Part shown: one piece after another, positions 1 to 10,350 of the stretch
How the letters are laid out: every line of letters begins with the position of its first letter
Numbering within the stretch: position 1 is the stretch's first letter
DNA from: JAAYKM01 sp964408155
Lineage (GTDB): Bacteria > Desulfobacterota > Syntrophia > Syntrophales > JAAYKM01
DNA: 13,243 bases
Assembly (NCBI GenBank): GCA_964408155.1
Contig: CAYOYJ010000068.1
Location: 1 to 13,243, forward strand
Direction of reading: 5' to 3'
Position numbers and translations under genes: made by a program
Notes under the pieces: generated by a model
Told to the model about the DNA's origin: nothing
Databases searched by the model: none
The model's input: the letters and a program-made list of their open reading frames with translations, nothing else

Positions 1-1
1 C

Positions 2-904
2 AACGCCGCCGACATTTACAACCGGATGCTGGCCGATCCGGGCTGCACCATTTTCCTGACCATTGCCGGTTCTACCAGTGCCGCCGGATGCATGCAGGTC
101 TACTCGGACCTTGTCAAATACAACATGGTCGATGCCGTCGTCGCCACCGGCGCATCCATTGTCGACATGGATTTCTTTGAGGCCCTGGGCTTCAAGCACT
201 ATCAGGGCACGCCGAACGTGGACGACCAGGAACTGCGTCGCCTTTACATCGATCGGATCTACGACACCTATATCGACGAGGAACAGTTGCAGGTCTGTGA
301 CAAGACCGTCGGTCTTATCGCCGACAACCTCGAACCGCGGCCTTATTCGTCCCGGGAATTTATCTCGGAGATGGGCAAGTACCTGACGAAGAAGGCGAAA
401 AAGAAAACCTCCCTCGTTCAGGTCGCCTACGAAAACGACGTTCCGATTTTCTGTCCCGCCTTCTCCGACAGCAGCGCCGGATTCGGTTTGGTCCTGCACC
501 AGGTCAGCCATCCGGACAAACATGTCTCCATTGATTCGGTGAAAGACTTTCTGGAATTAACAAAGATCAAGATGCAGGCGCCGACTTCCGGGCTTCTCAT
601 GATCGGCGGCGGCGTCCCCAAGAACTTCGTTCAGGATACGGTTATCTGCGCGGAAGTGCTGGGGAAAGAAGTGCCCATGCACCAGTACGCCATCCAGATT
701 ACCGTCGCCGACGTCCGTGACGGGGCCTGTTCCAGTTCGACCCTGAAGGAGGCGTCCTCCTGGGGGAAGGTCGACACGACCTACGAACAGATGGTTTACG
801 CCGAGGCGACATCGGTCGTTCCAATTTTGGCCGCCTATGCCTATGAAAAAGGCAACTGGAAAAAGAGAAAGCGCCGGCATTACGCCAGAATTTACGGAAA
901 GTGA
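2..904 (+). CDS. Deoxyhypusine synthase-like protein (5' end outside window)
   Basis: The reading frame is open from base 2 to a TGA at 902-904, giving the C-terminal 300 residues or so of a deoxyhypusine synthase (DHS) family protein. DHS enzymes use NAD and transfer an aminobutyl group from spermidine to a lysine through an enzyme-lysine imine. The family signature GGGVPKNF is present, and its lysine (codon 620-622) aligns with the catalytic lysine of eukaryotic and archaeal DHS. The conserved SSWGK segment follows near 757-771, and a histidine-rich stretch (LHQVSHP) lies where the spermidine-binding histidine is found. Bacteria have no eIF5A, the classical substrate, so the acceptor must differ. 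Bacterial homologues have been connected with polyamines such as homospermidine, and that is the likeliest role here. The family call is firm and the substrate is inferred. The start codon is not in the window. Confidence 0.9.
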   Translation, partial: NAADIYNRMLADPGCTIFLTIAGSTSAAGCMQVYSDLVKYNMVDAVVATGASIVDMDFFEALGFKHYQGTPNVDDQELRRLYIDRIYDTYIDEEQLQVCDKTVGLIADNLEPRPYSSREFISEMGKYLTKKAKKKTSLVQVAYENDVPIFCPAFSDSSAGFGLVLHQVSHPDKHVSIDSVKDFLELTKIKMQAPTSGLLMIGGGVPKNFVQDTVICAEVLGKEVPMHQYAIQITVADVRDGACSSSTLKEASSWGKVDTTYEQMVYAEATSVVPILAAYAYEKGNWKKRKRRHYARIYGK

Positions 905-969
905 GGCAGCCAAGCCCTGGTATGTCCCGCTTTTGAGATGGCATGTGAGTACGTATCGGGGACAACATC

Positions 970-1419
970 ATGAATATGCTGAAGAAATTCTCGATTTTCA
1001 GGGGCAAGTCCAAAAAAGAGACGGAAAATATTCTGGTTCCGGCTAATACGATCAGTGTGCGTATCGACAAGACGGCCTGGGATATCTTCAGTTCTTTCCG
1101 GATGGAACTGCTGGCGGAGCCGATCACCTATATCGTTCCCGCCGTCTGGGGAGCTAAAAAGGACGGTGAACTGACGTCCCTCCAGGAAAAGATCCACGGC
1201 CGGGTCAATCCTCAGATCAGCGGCATATTCGACTTATTGGAACTTAAAGACCTGACATCTTCCCAGGAATATGCCGTGAAATACCTGATACGCGACCTGG
1301 TCATCACCAAGATCGTCTACATGGTCGAGTCTTTCCGGGCCAAATTGGATGAAACGGCGCTAAACGAACGGTGTATCGAGGATTATCTCAAAAACATCGA
1401 GCCGAAGGGATCCGCATAA
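970..1419 (+). CDS. Hypothetical protein, 149 aa
   Basis: This frame starts at ATG 970, 65 bases after the DHS-like gene and on the same strand, so the two could share a transcript. The ribosome binding site is weak (a CGGGGAC stretch about eight bases upstream). The protein has a short basic N-terminus (KKFSIFRGKSKKE) and a mainly helical, charged body. I see no signal peptide, membrane segment, cysteine cluster or catalytic motif. I do not recognise the family. Codon use resembles the preceding gene and the length is reasonable, so it is probably real. Its position next to a polyamine-type gene is the only functional hint. An in-frame ATG two codons later (976) is an alternative start. Confidence 0.65.
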   Translation: MNMLKKFSIFRGKSKKETENILVPANTISVRIDKTAWDIFSSFRMELLAEPITYIVPAVWGAKKDGELTSLQEKIHGRVNPQISGIFDLLELKDLTSSQEYAVKYLIRDLVITKIVYMVESFRAKLDETALNERCIEDYLKNIEPKGSA

Positions 1420-1789
1420 AAAAGTGCCGGAACGGGTTGGAGAGGCAACAGTCAAAGCGGCTGACATGAACAAGGTCGTATAAAAGGGCGGCTCCAAAAT
1501 GGAAACCACGCTTGATGAGGTCTATCAAATAACATGCTTAATATATTGTATTTATAGAATTATTTATTAATGACTTTCTGTTCGTATACCCAAATATATC
1601 CCCAAATAAAAATATACACCTTTGTTTTTCCTTCAAGAAACTTTTATTGTTTCAGCTACGTTATCGGAAAATAGGGGCAACTTCATATATTAGACGATCC
1701 AGTTTAATTATGTGGTTCGTGGCAAAGAAAGGAGAAACTATTCTCTACCTTTATACGCTCAGTAACCGTCATAATTCCTTTTGTTCGCT
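1420..1789. other. Gene-free spacer with sharp change to AT-rich sequence
   Basis: I find no supportable gene here. The first hundred bases resemble the chromosomal genes to the left. From about 1520 the sequence becomes strongly AT-rich and stays so up to the end of hsdR. An ATG at 1499 opens a promising start (METTLDEVYQ) that runs into the AT-rich part and stops at 1568-1570. It could be a gene start cut by an insertion, but it has no good ribosome binding site. No clear rho-independent terminator for hsdR or for the 970-1419 gene is visible. The composition change is a candidate left edge for the imported defence operon. Confidence 0.5.
1589..1609. repeat. Two spaced CCCAAATA repeats
   Basis: CCCAAATATA at 1589-1598 is followed by CCCCAAATAA at 1600-1609, so the shared CCCAAATA recurs with a 12-base period. 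The complement, TTTGGGG, matches the core of the repeat cluster at 9974-10043 beside the tRNA, at the far end of the defence operon. Spaced short repeats on both flanks are typical of integrase arm-type sites. That reading is an inference from position and similarity only. Confidence 0.4.
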
Positions 1790-4700
1790 CTATACCCACT
1801 CCTCGCAGAGCATCTCCGCCTGTTCCAGGACTGTCTGAGTCGCCTTTTCCTGCTTATCCGGTGGATAACCATACTTCCGGAGAATGCGCTTTACCAGGAC
1901 ACGAAGTTGAGCTCGGACGTTTTCCCGTAATGTCCAGTCGATCGTCACGTTGTTTCGCACGGTTTCGACCAACTCACGAGCGATCTTCAGCAGAGTTTCA
2001 TCCCCTAACACCTTCACCGCACTGTCGTTCGTTTCCAGTGCATCGTAGAACGCCAGTTCGTCCTCTGAAAGTCCCAGGGACTCGCCGCGTGCGTTTGCCT
2101 CTCGCATCTCTTTCGCCAAGGCGATCAGTTCCTCGATCACCTGTGCCGCCTCGATGGCGCGGTTCTGGTAGCGACGGATGGTCTGCTCCAGCATTTCGGC
2201 GAACGAGCGCGCCTGCACTACATTCTTCTTCCGCCGAATCGCGAGTTCCCCCTTTAACAGCTTTTGCAGCAGTTCAACTGCCAGGTTGCGTTGAGGCATA
2301 CCACGCACTTCGGCCAGAAACTCCTCTGATAGAATAGAAATGTCCGGTTTTTGAAGCCCCGCCGCTGCAAAAATATCCACCACACCTTCCGGCGCCACTG
2401 CGCGTGAAATAATCTGACGAACTGCATGGTCGAGTTCCTCTTCCGGTCGAGCCTCACCCGGTGCTCGTTTGGCGAGCACAGCCTGGACAGCCTGGAAAAA
2501 CGCCACATCGTCTCGTATTCGCAGTGCCTCTTCATGCGGAACAGTCAACGCGAAGGCCTGACTCAGCTCACGTACAGCCTGAATGCAGCGGTCCTTACCA
2601 TTCTCCTGTTGCAGCACATGCTCCTGAGCCGCCGGAAGGAGTGCCAATCGTTCCGGTGGTGTGCCCGTTGTCCACTTTGACCAGTCAAAACCCGGCGCGA
2701 CACCGGCCGGTGTCGTGATTGGACCGAACAGACCACAGCAGACCTCGTACTTCTCCATCATTAAAGCGACCGCTTCCTCCTGATCAAGGGCGGTACTACC
2801 CGTACCACCACTTTCAGTATATGTAGCAAGTGCGGCCTTGAGTTCGTGGGCCAGTCCCAAATAGTCCACCACCAACCCGCCGGGTTTGTCCTTGAAAACG
2901 CGGTTGACGCGCGCAATCGCCTGCATTAAGCCATGTCCACGCATCGGCTTGTCCAGATACATGGTATGAAGACTCGGCGCATCGAATCCGGTCAACCACA
3001 TATCACGCACCAGCACCAGTTTAAGCGGATCATTCGGATCACGGAAGCGATTGGCCAATGCTTCACGCCGTGGCTTGTTACGGATGTGTCCCTGCCAATC
3101 TATTGGATCGGAGGCCGAACCGGTCATAACCACTTTGGCAATACCGTCGTCGTCATCCTGGTGGTCCCATTCGGGACGGAGCTTGACCAGCTCACGGTAT
3201 AATTCTACACAGATGCGACGGCTCATGCAGACCACCAATGCTTTGCCGTCCATGGCTTCCAGGCGCTTCTCGAAGTGTTCCACTATGTCCTGTGCAACAA
3301 TGGTGAGCCGCTTTTCCGCACCGACCACGGCCTCAAGCTGTGCCCACTTGGTTTTGAGTTTTTCCTTACGCTCGACCTCCTCGCCCTCTGTCGCCTCTTC
3401 GAAGTCGGGATCGATCTTGGGGCGTTCTGATTCATCGAGTGCGAGCTTAGCCAGACGACTTTCGTAGTAAATCGGTACCGTCGCCCCGTCCTGGACTGCG
3501 CGCTGGATGTCGTAGACGCTGATATAATCACCGAACACCGCCCGTGTGTTGGCGTCCGCCAATTCAATCGGAGTGCCGGTGAAGCCAATGAATGAGGCAC
3601 GCGGCAACGCGTCCCGCATATGGCGAGCGTAACCGTCGATGAAGTCATATTGGCTCCGGTGCGCCTCATCGGCGATCACAACGATGTTACGACGCTCGGA
3701 GAGTGTCGGGTGTCGGTCACCTTTCTCTTCCGGAAAGAACTTCTGGATGGTGGTAAAGACAACGCCACCCGCTTCCACGGACAGCAGTTCGCGCAGGTGC
3801 GCTCGAGAATCAGCTTGCACCGGCGGCTGGCGCAAGAGTTCCTGGCAGCGCGAAAAGGTACCGAAGAGCTGATCGTCGAGGTCATTACGGTCGGTCAATA
3901 CGACGAGCGTGGGGTTTCCCATTGCGGGCTCCCGAATAATACGCCCCGCGTAAAACGCCATGGTCAAGCTTTTGCCTGATCCCTGTGTGTGCCAGACAAC
4001 ACCCACGCGCCGATCACCCGGCCTGCCGCCGGGCTTACGTCCTGACTCATATCGGCCTTCATCTTCCGCCCGGTGCTCGTATACAAGCTCCGCTGCGCGC
4101 AGCGTCTCCTGCACCGCAGCCTGCACTGCATGGAATTGATGGTAGCCTGCCATCTTTTTGATAATCCGGCCTCCATCATCCTCGAACACTTGAAAATCGC
4201 GTATAAGATCGAGGAAGCGGCGCTTCGCAAACAATCCTTCAATCAATACCTGCATCTCCGGAATTGTACTGGGAGCCAGTGTTTCGCCGTGGATCGTCCG
4301 CCAGGGTTTAAACCACTCCCGACCGGCGGAGAGGGTGCCGATTCGCGCTTCGACCCCATCAGAGGCGATAAGAACAGTATTGGTGGCAAAGAGTGATGGA
4401 ATTTCGACCTTATAGGTCTGGAGTTGATGGAACGCCGTCCAGATCGTAGCGCCCTCGTCGGCCGCGTTCTTGAGCTCCAGCACCGCCAGAGGCAGGCCGT
4501 TGACAAACAGGACCACATCCGGGCGCCGGCTGTGCTTGTTCTCCATTACACTGAACTGATTGACGGCGAGCCAGTCATTGTTTTCCGGCTCATCGAAGTC
4601 GACTACCTGGGCCTGTGCACCTCGGATCTCGCCTTCGTGTGTACGATATTCGACAGTGACACCGTTTACCAGCAGGCGGTGCAGGGCACGGTTTCGCTGG

Positions 4701-4948
4701 ATCAGATCGGTCCCCTCAGGCCGTGTGAGCTTGCGGAACGCATCTTCCAGCGCATCGGCAGTCAGTGTGGGGTTGAGTCTCGCCAGGGCGTCACGCAGTC
4801 GTTGAACAAGGACCACCTGGCCATAATCTTGGCGTTCAGATGCAGGCATGTCGGGTGCGATGTCCAGACCATGAACGACGCGCCAGCCAATAGACTCAAA
4901 CCAGGCAAGTGTGGCCTGTTCAACAATAGATTCAGTAAAGGCATTCAT
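1790..4948 (-). CDS. hsdR: Type I restriction endonuclease subunit R (HsdR)
   Basis: This is a 1052-residue HsdR, the motor and nuclease subunit that joins HsdM and HsdS, translocates DNA using ATP and cuts far from the unmethylated site. The N-terminal nuclease core is visible as D144 followed by E158-x-K160 (LELK). The helicase motifs follow in order: Walker A GSGKS at 323-327, DEAH at 427-430, GFTGTP at 455-460, TGFDAP at 653-658 and ARVNR at 679-683. A long helical C-terminal region (about 780-1052) would contact the methylase core. Length and motifs are complete and no defect is visible. The ATG overlaps the stop of the upstream Mrr-like gene in an ATGA, and no Shine-Dalgarno sequence precedes it, so translation is probably coupled. 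A broken start of a second hsdR lies upstream at 5968-6170. Confidence 0.96.
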   Translation of the reverse strand: MNAFTESIVEQATLAWFESIGWRVVHGLDIAPDMPASERQDYGQVVLVQRLRDALARLNPTLTADALEDAFRKLTRPEGTDLIQRNRALHRLLVNGVTVEYRTHEGEIRGAQAQVVDFDEPENNDWLAVNQFSVMENKHSRRPDVVLFVNGLPLAVLELKNAADEGATIWTAFHQLQTYKVEIPSLFATNTVLIASDGVEARIGTLSAGREWFKPWRTIHGETLAPSTIPEMQVLIEGLFAKRRFLDLIRDFQVFEDDGGRIIKKMAGYHQFHAVQAAVQETLRAAELVYEHRAEDEGRYESGRKPGGRPGDRRVGVVWHTQGSGKSLTMAFYAGRIIREPAMGNPTLVVLTDRNDLDDQLFGTFSRCQELLRQPPVQADSRAHLRELLSVEAGGVVFTTIQKFFPEEKGDRHPTLSERRNIVVIADEAHRSQYDFIDGYARHMRDALPRASFIGFTGTPIELADANTRAVFGDYISVYDIQRAVQDGATVPIYYESRLAKLALDESERPKIDPDFEEATEGEEVERKEKLKTKWAQLEAVVGAEKRLTIVAQDIVEHFEKRLEAMDGKALVVCMSRRICVELYRELVKLRPEWDHQDDDDGIAKVVMTGSASDPIDWQGHIRNKPRREALANRFRDPNDPLKLVLVRDMWLTGFDAPSLHTMYLDKPMRGHGLMQAIARVNRVFKDKPGGLVVDYLGLAHELKAALATYTESGGTGSTALDQEEAVALMMEKYEVCCGLFGPITTPAGVAPGFDWSKWTTGTPPERLALLPAAQEHVLQQENGKDRCIQAVRELSQAFALTVPHEEALRIRDDVAFFQAVQAVLAKRAPGEARPEEELDHAVRQIISRAVAPEGVVDIFAAAGLQKPDISILSEEFLAEVRGMPQRNLAVELLQKLLKGELAIRRKKNVVQARSFAEMLEQTIRRYQNRAIEAAQVIEELIALAKEMREANARGESLGLSEDELAFYDALETNDSAVKVLGDETLLKIARELVETVRNNVTIDWTLRENVRAQLRVLVKRILRKYGYPPDKQEKATQTVLEQAEMLCEEWV

Positions 4949-5916
4949 GCTCGCACCAACCCCGGTTTAAGCCCGAGTCGCTCACGAAACTCTGAGGGAA
5001 TATCGTCCCAATGCTCGATCAATAAGTCTACAAGCTGGCGGCCGTTGATCAGTCCTATGCGAGGAAAGCCTGCCTCCAGCGCCACATCGGCCGCTGCTCC
5101 CTGGTAGTCAGCGGTAGTGATGAACGCGCCCTGGCCGCCGAAGGGAATCGCCTGCCGGAGTTGGCGCACTGTGCCCGCACTGATCCTTGAACCTAACTTG
5201 TAGCGTTTGGCCTGCACAAAGACTTTAACCTTGGCCATGTTAGCCACATTCAGTTCACCGGTCGCGTCCACACCGCCGTCGCCAGTCTTGCCCGTTACCT
5301 CCGAACCTTCGAAGCCGAGGGCAGTGAGCAGGTGGCCGACGAGGATCTCGAACTCCTTGTTGTCCAGCTCAAGCACCCTTTCCAGCACGACCCGGTAGGA
5401 GTCGTATTGCGGTGTCCCTTTAGTGCCCTTCTCCGCACTGCCAATGGCGGCAAGAAATTCCTCGCGCTGTGATACCGCGAACACCGTAAGCGACGAGCGG
5501 ATCGTGTTCTGGAAGGGAACGGAGAAATCGCCACGCTTGAGCCGTTCTTTGCCCCATTTAACCCGCCGGCGGTGCCGATATCGGCAGCCGTCGTCAGTGG
5601 TCGCGTAAAAGTATGACGGGTCGGGCTCGACCTTGCCCCAGTACAGCCACTCGGTGTCGAGCGCCGGCGTGATGATGTAGTCACCTCCATGAATCTCCAA
5701 CAAGAAGCGCGCGATCTGCCCAACGTAGTTGCCGATCACGATCGGACTATGGATGTCCGGAAAGGCGGTGCGTACCAACGGGTAGAGTTCTTCTCGAGAG
5801 TGAATATCCCCAAGATCCTGCGCAATCTCGGTCCAACCAATGCCAGCATAACCTCCGCGAAGGAAGTGCTCTGCGAACTGGCCGCTGTCGGCACGAACAC
5901 ACCATACATTGATCAT
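4945..5916 (-). CDS. Mrr-family restriction endonuclease
   Basis: This 323-residue protein has a C-terminal Mrr-type nuclease domain. LDNKEFEILVG (184-194) opens the domain, GDGGVD (212-217) carries the first acidic residue, and QAK (235-237) supplies the Q-x-K form of the PD-(D/E)xK active site. Mrr-family enzymes often cut DNA that carries modified bases. The first 120 residues or so (start VWCVRADSG, then GGYAGIGW, then YWGKVEPDP) look like the PUA/EVE-like module often fused to Mrr domains. That module may bind modified bases, although this part is inferred. The start ATG has a strong AAGGAAG ribosome binding site five or six bases upstream, unlike its coupled neighbours. The stop overlaps the hsdR start as ATGA. 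The protein is intact and appears to have entered the operon together with hsdR. Confidence 0.88.
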   Translation of the reverse strand: MINVWCVRADSGQFAEHFLRGGYAGIGWTEIAQDLGDIHSREELYPLVRTAFPDIHSPIVIGNYVGQIARFLLEIHGGDYIITPALDTEWLYWGKVEPDPSYFYATTDDGCRYRHRRRVKWGKERLKRGDFSVPFQNTIRSSLTVFAVSQREEFLAAIGSAEKGTKGTPQYDSYRVVLERVLELDNKEFEILVGHLLTALGFEGSEVTGKTGDGGVDATGELNVANMAKVKVFVQAKRYKLGSRISAGTVRQLRQAIPFGGQGAFITTADYQGAAADVALEAGFPRIGLINGRQLVDLLIEHWDDIPSEFRERLGLKPGLVRA

Positions 5917-5967
5917 GTCAACTTCCTTTCTTTGCTCATAACCTTTCTGATATCCTTTTCGCGTTCT

Positions 5968-6170
5968 TCATGGGCAGATCATCTGAGATGCGCTTAGGCA
6001 AAAGCCATCGTGCAGACACTGGACCCGGGCCACCCCGCCGTAGTCGTGCCACTTAGCAGTGGGCATGTCGGGTGCGATGTCCGGGCCGTAGTGGATCAGC
6101 CAGCCGGTGGCTTCCAGCCAGGCGAGCGCGGCCTGGGCAACATGGATTCAGTGATGCCAAGTCCGGTCAT
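5968..6170 (-). pseudogene. Broken N-terminal fragment of a second hsdR
   Basis: Reading leftward from ATG 6170, the first codons give MTGLGITES. A one-base loss near 6141 then shifts the frame, and the neighbouring frame continues with VAQAALAW, EATGW and GPDIAPDMP down to VQCLHDG. This matches residues 5-54 of the intact HsdR at about 28 of 50 positions by hand alignment. The similarity stops near 6005, and unrelated sequence runs to a TGA at 5968-5970. The ATG overlaps the stop of the Abi_C gene as ATGA, exactly as the intact hsdR overlaps the Mrr gene. It is therefore the scar of an older, diverged hsdR that followed the Abi_C gene. It cannot make a functional protein. Confidence 0.88.
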
Positions 6171-6879
6171 GTTACGTCCTCCAGTGAGGTATCTGTGCTG
6201 GCCGCGGCGCGTTCTGCGTCCTCATCATACTCAGTTAAGTATATCCGGTAGCTCTCCGGTTCCATCTGGAAAAGCACTTCGCTGGGCCGGAGTTCGATGT
6301 CAAAGATACGAACCATTCCGTGGGTTTCGTCCACGGACTCATTGAAAGCCGGGTTGTCGTCGTACAGCGCGCGCGGCGAATGCAGTGGTGTGCGATCCTG
6401 GCGATGAATTCGGTACAGGAAACCTACGATGGTGTCGGCCGCTTCTGCCGCCATCAATGCCTGAACCGACTCCATCACTGGCCGAGGCTTGTCCGAACCA
6501 TGCGAAGCAAAACCGCACTGGTTGCGCAGTTCACAGATCCCATGGATCGCTGTGCTCAAGCCATTAAGGGTCTGGACGAGGCTCTTGCGCACTTCCGACT
6601 CACCGCTCGCACTGGCTGGCAGAAATGGCAGATGATTGCTCGCGGTCTTCAACAGCTTGGGCAAATCGTCATCTGGGCTGTACTGGACATTGCGATCGCT
6701 TAGGATTGTGCGGCAAACCGTTTCTACCAGCGTTCGCGCGAGGTCAAATGCCAGCGCTGGGTTGCTCACAACCGCCTGCTCAATGCTCAGCACTTGCTCT
6801 TCAATGTGTACCAGACCGGCTGTGAAGGCATCACGGGCGCCATGCATGATAAAGGGTGATGAGGGTGCGGTGTTTGTCA

Positions 6880-6880
<1 letters not shown>
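6167..6880 (-). CDS. Abortive infection C-terminal (Abi_C)-like protein
   Basis: This 237-residue protein contains the block LSTAIHGICELRNQCG-FASHG (about 108-128), which matches the conserved core of Abi_C proteins found in phage-defence loci. R119-N120 followed by H127 resembles the RN...H active site of HEPN-fold ribonucleases. The gap of seven residues is slightly longer than the usual four to six. The upstream part (about 20-85) is helical, and the acidic C-terminus (about 175-237) has no motif I know. The ATG shares a base with the hsdS stop (TAATG), so translation is coupled to the methylase genes. Its place between hsdS and hsdR matches that of the anticodon nuclease PrrC in other hsd loci. 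A toxic or abortive function is inferred; the family assignment is fairly secure. Confidence 0.78.
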
Positions 6881-9745
<2,865 letters not shown>

Positions 9746-9791
9746 AACGTATATCCCCCTTTGTGCGTCAGTGTCGAAGATGAAGACGATT

Positions 9792-9821
9792 ATTATACGG
9801 GATAGGCCATCTTGTTGAAAA
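9792..9821 (-). promoter_or_regulatory. Likely sigma-70 promoter of the hsd operon
   Basis: On the minus strand a perfect TATAAT (9792-9797) is preceded, 18 bases away, by TTTTCA (9816-9821), a weak -35 with four of six consensus bases. Transcription would start near 9785, leaving about 40 bases before the hsdM ATG. No other candidate of this quality lies between the tRNA and hsdM. The surrounding 9746-9927 stretch holds no gene that I can support. Confidence 0.6.
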
Positions 9822-9927
9822 TCGTGAGGACGATACTACTAATTAAATGGAAAAACAAATGAAAGGTAGCGGCTAATTTTGTAAATAGTTGTGGTTGAAA
9901 GCTGAAGCAAAGCCTGCGAAAATCGGA

Positions 9928-9960
9928 TCAAGGCTTAAACGGTGCAATCCTTTTCGGCAT
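9928..9960 (-). pseudogene. Possible integrase start-codon remnant (10 codons)
   Basis: ATG at 9960 is followed by PKRIAPFKP and a TGA. An ideal AAGGAGGT ribosome binding site (9968-9975) lies seven bases upstream, far too good for a random decapeptide. The first codons, MPKRIAP, resemble the usual beginning of P4-type tyrosine integrases, which typically continue with a polar T/S-D-x-x-(V/I)-(R/K)-N-A-K-P segment. That continuation is missing. The position just beyond the 3' end of a tRNA and pointing away from it is where such integrases sit in islands. I read this as what is left of an integrase after deletion. A short leader peptide is the alternative. Confidence 0.45.
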
Positions 9961-9973
9961 ATCCAAAACCTCC

Positions 9974-10043
9974 TTTGGGGGTCGGTCATTTTGGGGGCCG
10001 ATAATTTCTTTGGGGGCTGATAGGTATCTGATCAGCCCCCAAA
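9974..10043. repeat. TTTGGGGG repeat cluster (three direct, one inverted)
   Basis: Three direct copies, TTTGGGGGTCGGT (9974-9986), TTTGGGGGCCGAT (9990-10002) and TTTGGGGGCTGAT (10009-10021), are followed by an exact inverted copy of the third (10031-10043). They lie between a tRNA 3' end and the integrase-like start. Spacings are 16, 19 and 22 bases. Clusters of short G-run repeats here are best explained as arm-type binding sites for an integrase and its accessory protein. The binding role is inferred; the repeats themselves are plain. Confidence 0.7.
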
Positions 10044-10044
10044 G
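10008..10044. repeat. Perfect 14-bp inverted repeat
   Basis: CTTTGGGGGCTGAT (10008-10021) and its exact complement (10031-10044) are separated by nine bases. As RNA it would form a stable hairpin, but neither side has a U-run, so it does not look like a terminator. It encloses the last direct repeat of the TTTGGGGG cluster and is more likely a protein-binding site. Confidence 0.75.
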
Positions 10045-10092
10045 ACCCTGGATTTTGATAAACTTTATAGCACTTGATCGGATTACTGACAA

Positions 10093-10121
10093 GAAAAAAC
10101 CCGCTATTTCTAGCGGGTTTT
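10093..10121 (-). terminator. Rho-independent terminator of tRNA-Ala
   Basis: Read on the minus strand, AACCCGCTA, the loop GAAA and TAGCGGGTT form a nine-pair stem (10098-10119), followed by a run of T. It lies about 35 bases beyond the tRNA 3' end. A smaller six-pair hairpin (CCGATG/CATCGG, 10127-10143) sits between the two and could help processing. Confidence 0.85.
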
Positions 10122-10152
10122 GAACTCCGATGGACATCATCGGACTATGTTC

Positions 10153-10228
10153 TGGTGGAGATGAGGGGGATCGAACCCCTGACCTCGGCATTGCGAACGC
10201 CGCGCTCTCCCAGTTGAGCTACATCCCC
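10153..10228 (-). tRNA. tRNA-Ala (anticodon CGC)
   Basis: The minus strand folds as a complete 76-nt tRNA with an encoded CCA. The acceptor pair is GGGGATG with CATCTCC, and it includes the G3:U70 wobble that marks alanine tRNAs. The D stem is GCTC/GAGC, the anticodon stem is CGGCG/TGCCG around the loop TTCGCAA, and the T stem is AGGGG/CCCCT with loop TTCGATC. The anticodon CGC reads the codon GCG. The 3' end faces the repeat cluster and the defence operon, the usual geometry when a tRNA has served as an integration site. Confidence 0.97.
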
Positions 10229-10292
10229 AGGAAAAACCCGAACCACAAATTTTGCCCCTGGTAAAGTATGATTCGGTAAAATTTCGGGGGCG

Positions 10293-10322
10293 AACATACA
10301 TGATTCTTCGGCGAAAAGTCAA
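10293..10322 (-). promoter_or_regulatory. Promoter of tRNA-Ala
   Basis: TTGACT (10317-10322) and TATGTT (10293-10298) are separated by 18 bases on the minus strand. The bases just after the -10 are CGCCCCCG, a GC-rich discriminator typical of stable-RNA promoters under ppGpp (stringent) control. Transcription would start near 10286, roughly 58 bases before the mature tRNA. Confidence 0.7.
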
Positions 10323-10350
10323 GCACTTGTTGGGAAAATTATCTTATCTC

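Noticed and set aside
1420..1789. Exact direct repeat of the tRNA-Ala 3' end as a left attachment site
   Set aside because: I looked for the CCA-proximal sequence of the tRNA and found no exact copy. Only the imperfect 12-of-17 match at 1514-1530 remains, and it is reported as weak.
1647..1838. A 63-codon plus-strand frame in the AT-rich spacer
   Set aside because: It lacks a ribosome binding site and runs into the antisense of the hsdR 3' end.
4424..5107. A 227-codon plus-strand open frame
   Set aside because: It lies antisense across the hsdR/mrr junction, where both minus-strand genes have full family motifs. It is a codon-bias shadow.
9928..10191. An 87-codon minus-strand open frame ending in MPKRIAPFKP
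   Set aside because: Most of it runs through the tRNA gene and its terminator. Only the last ten codons have a proper ribosome binding site, so only those are reported.
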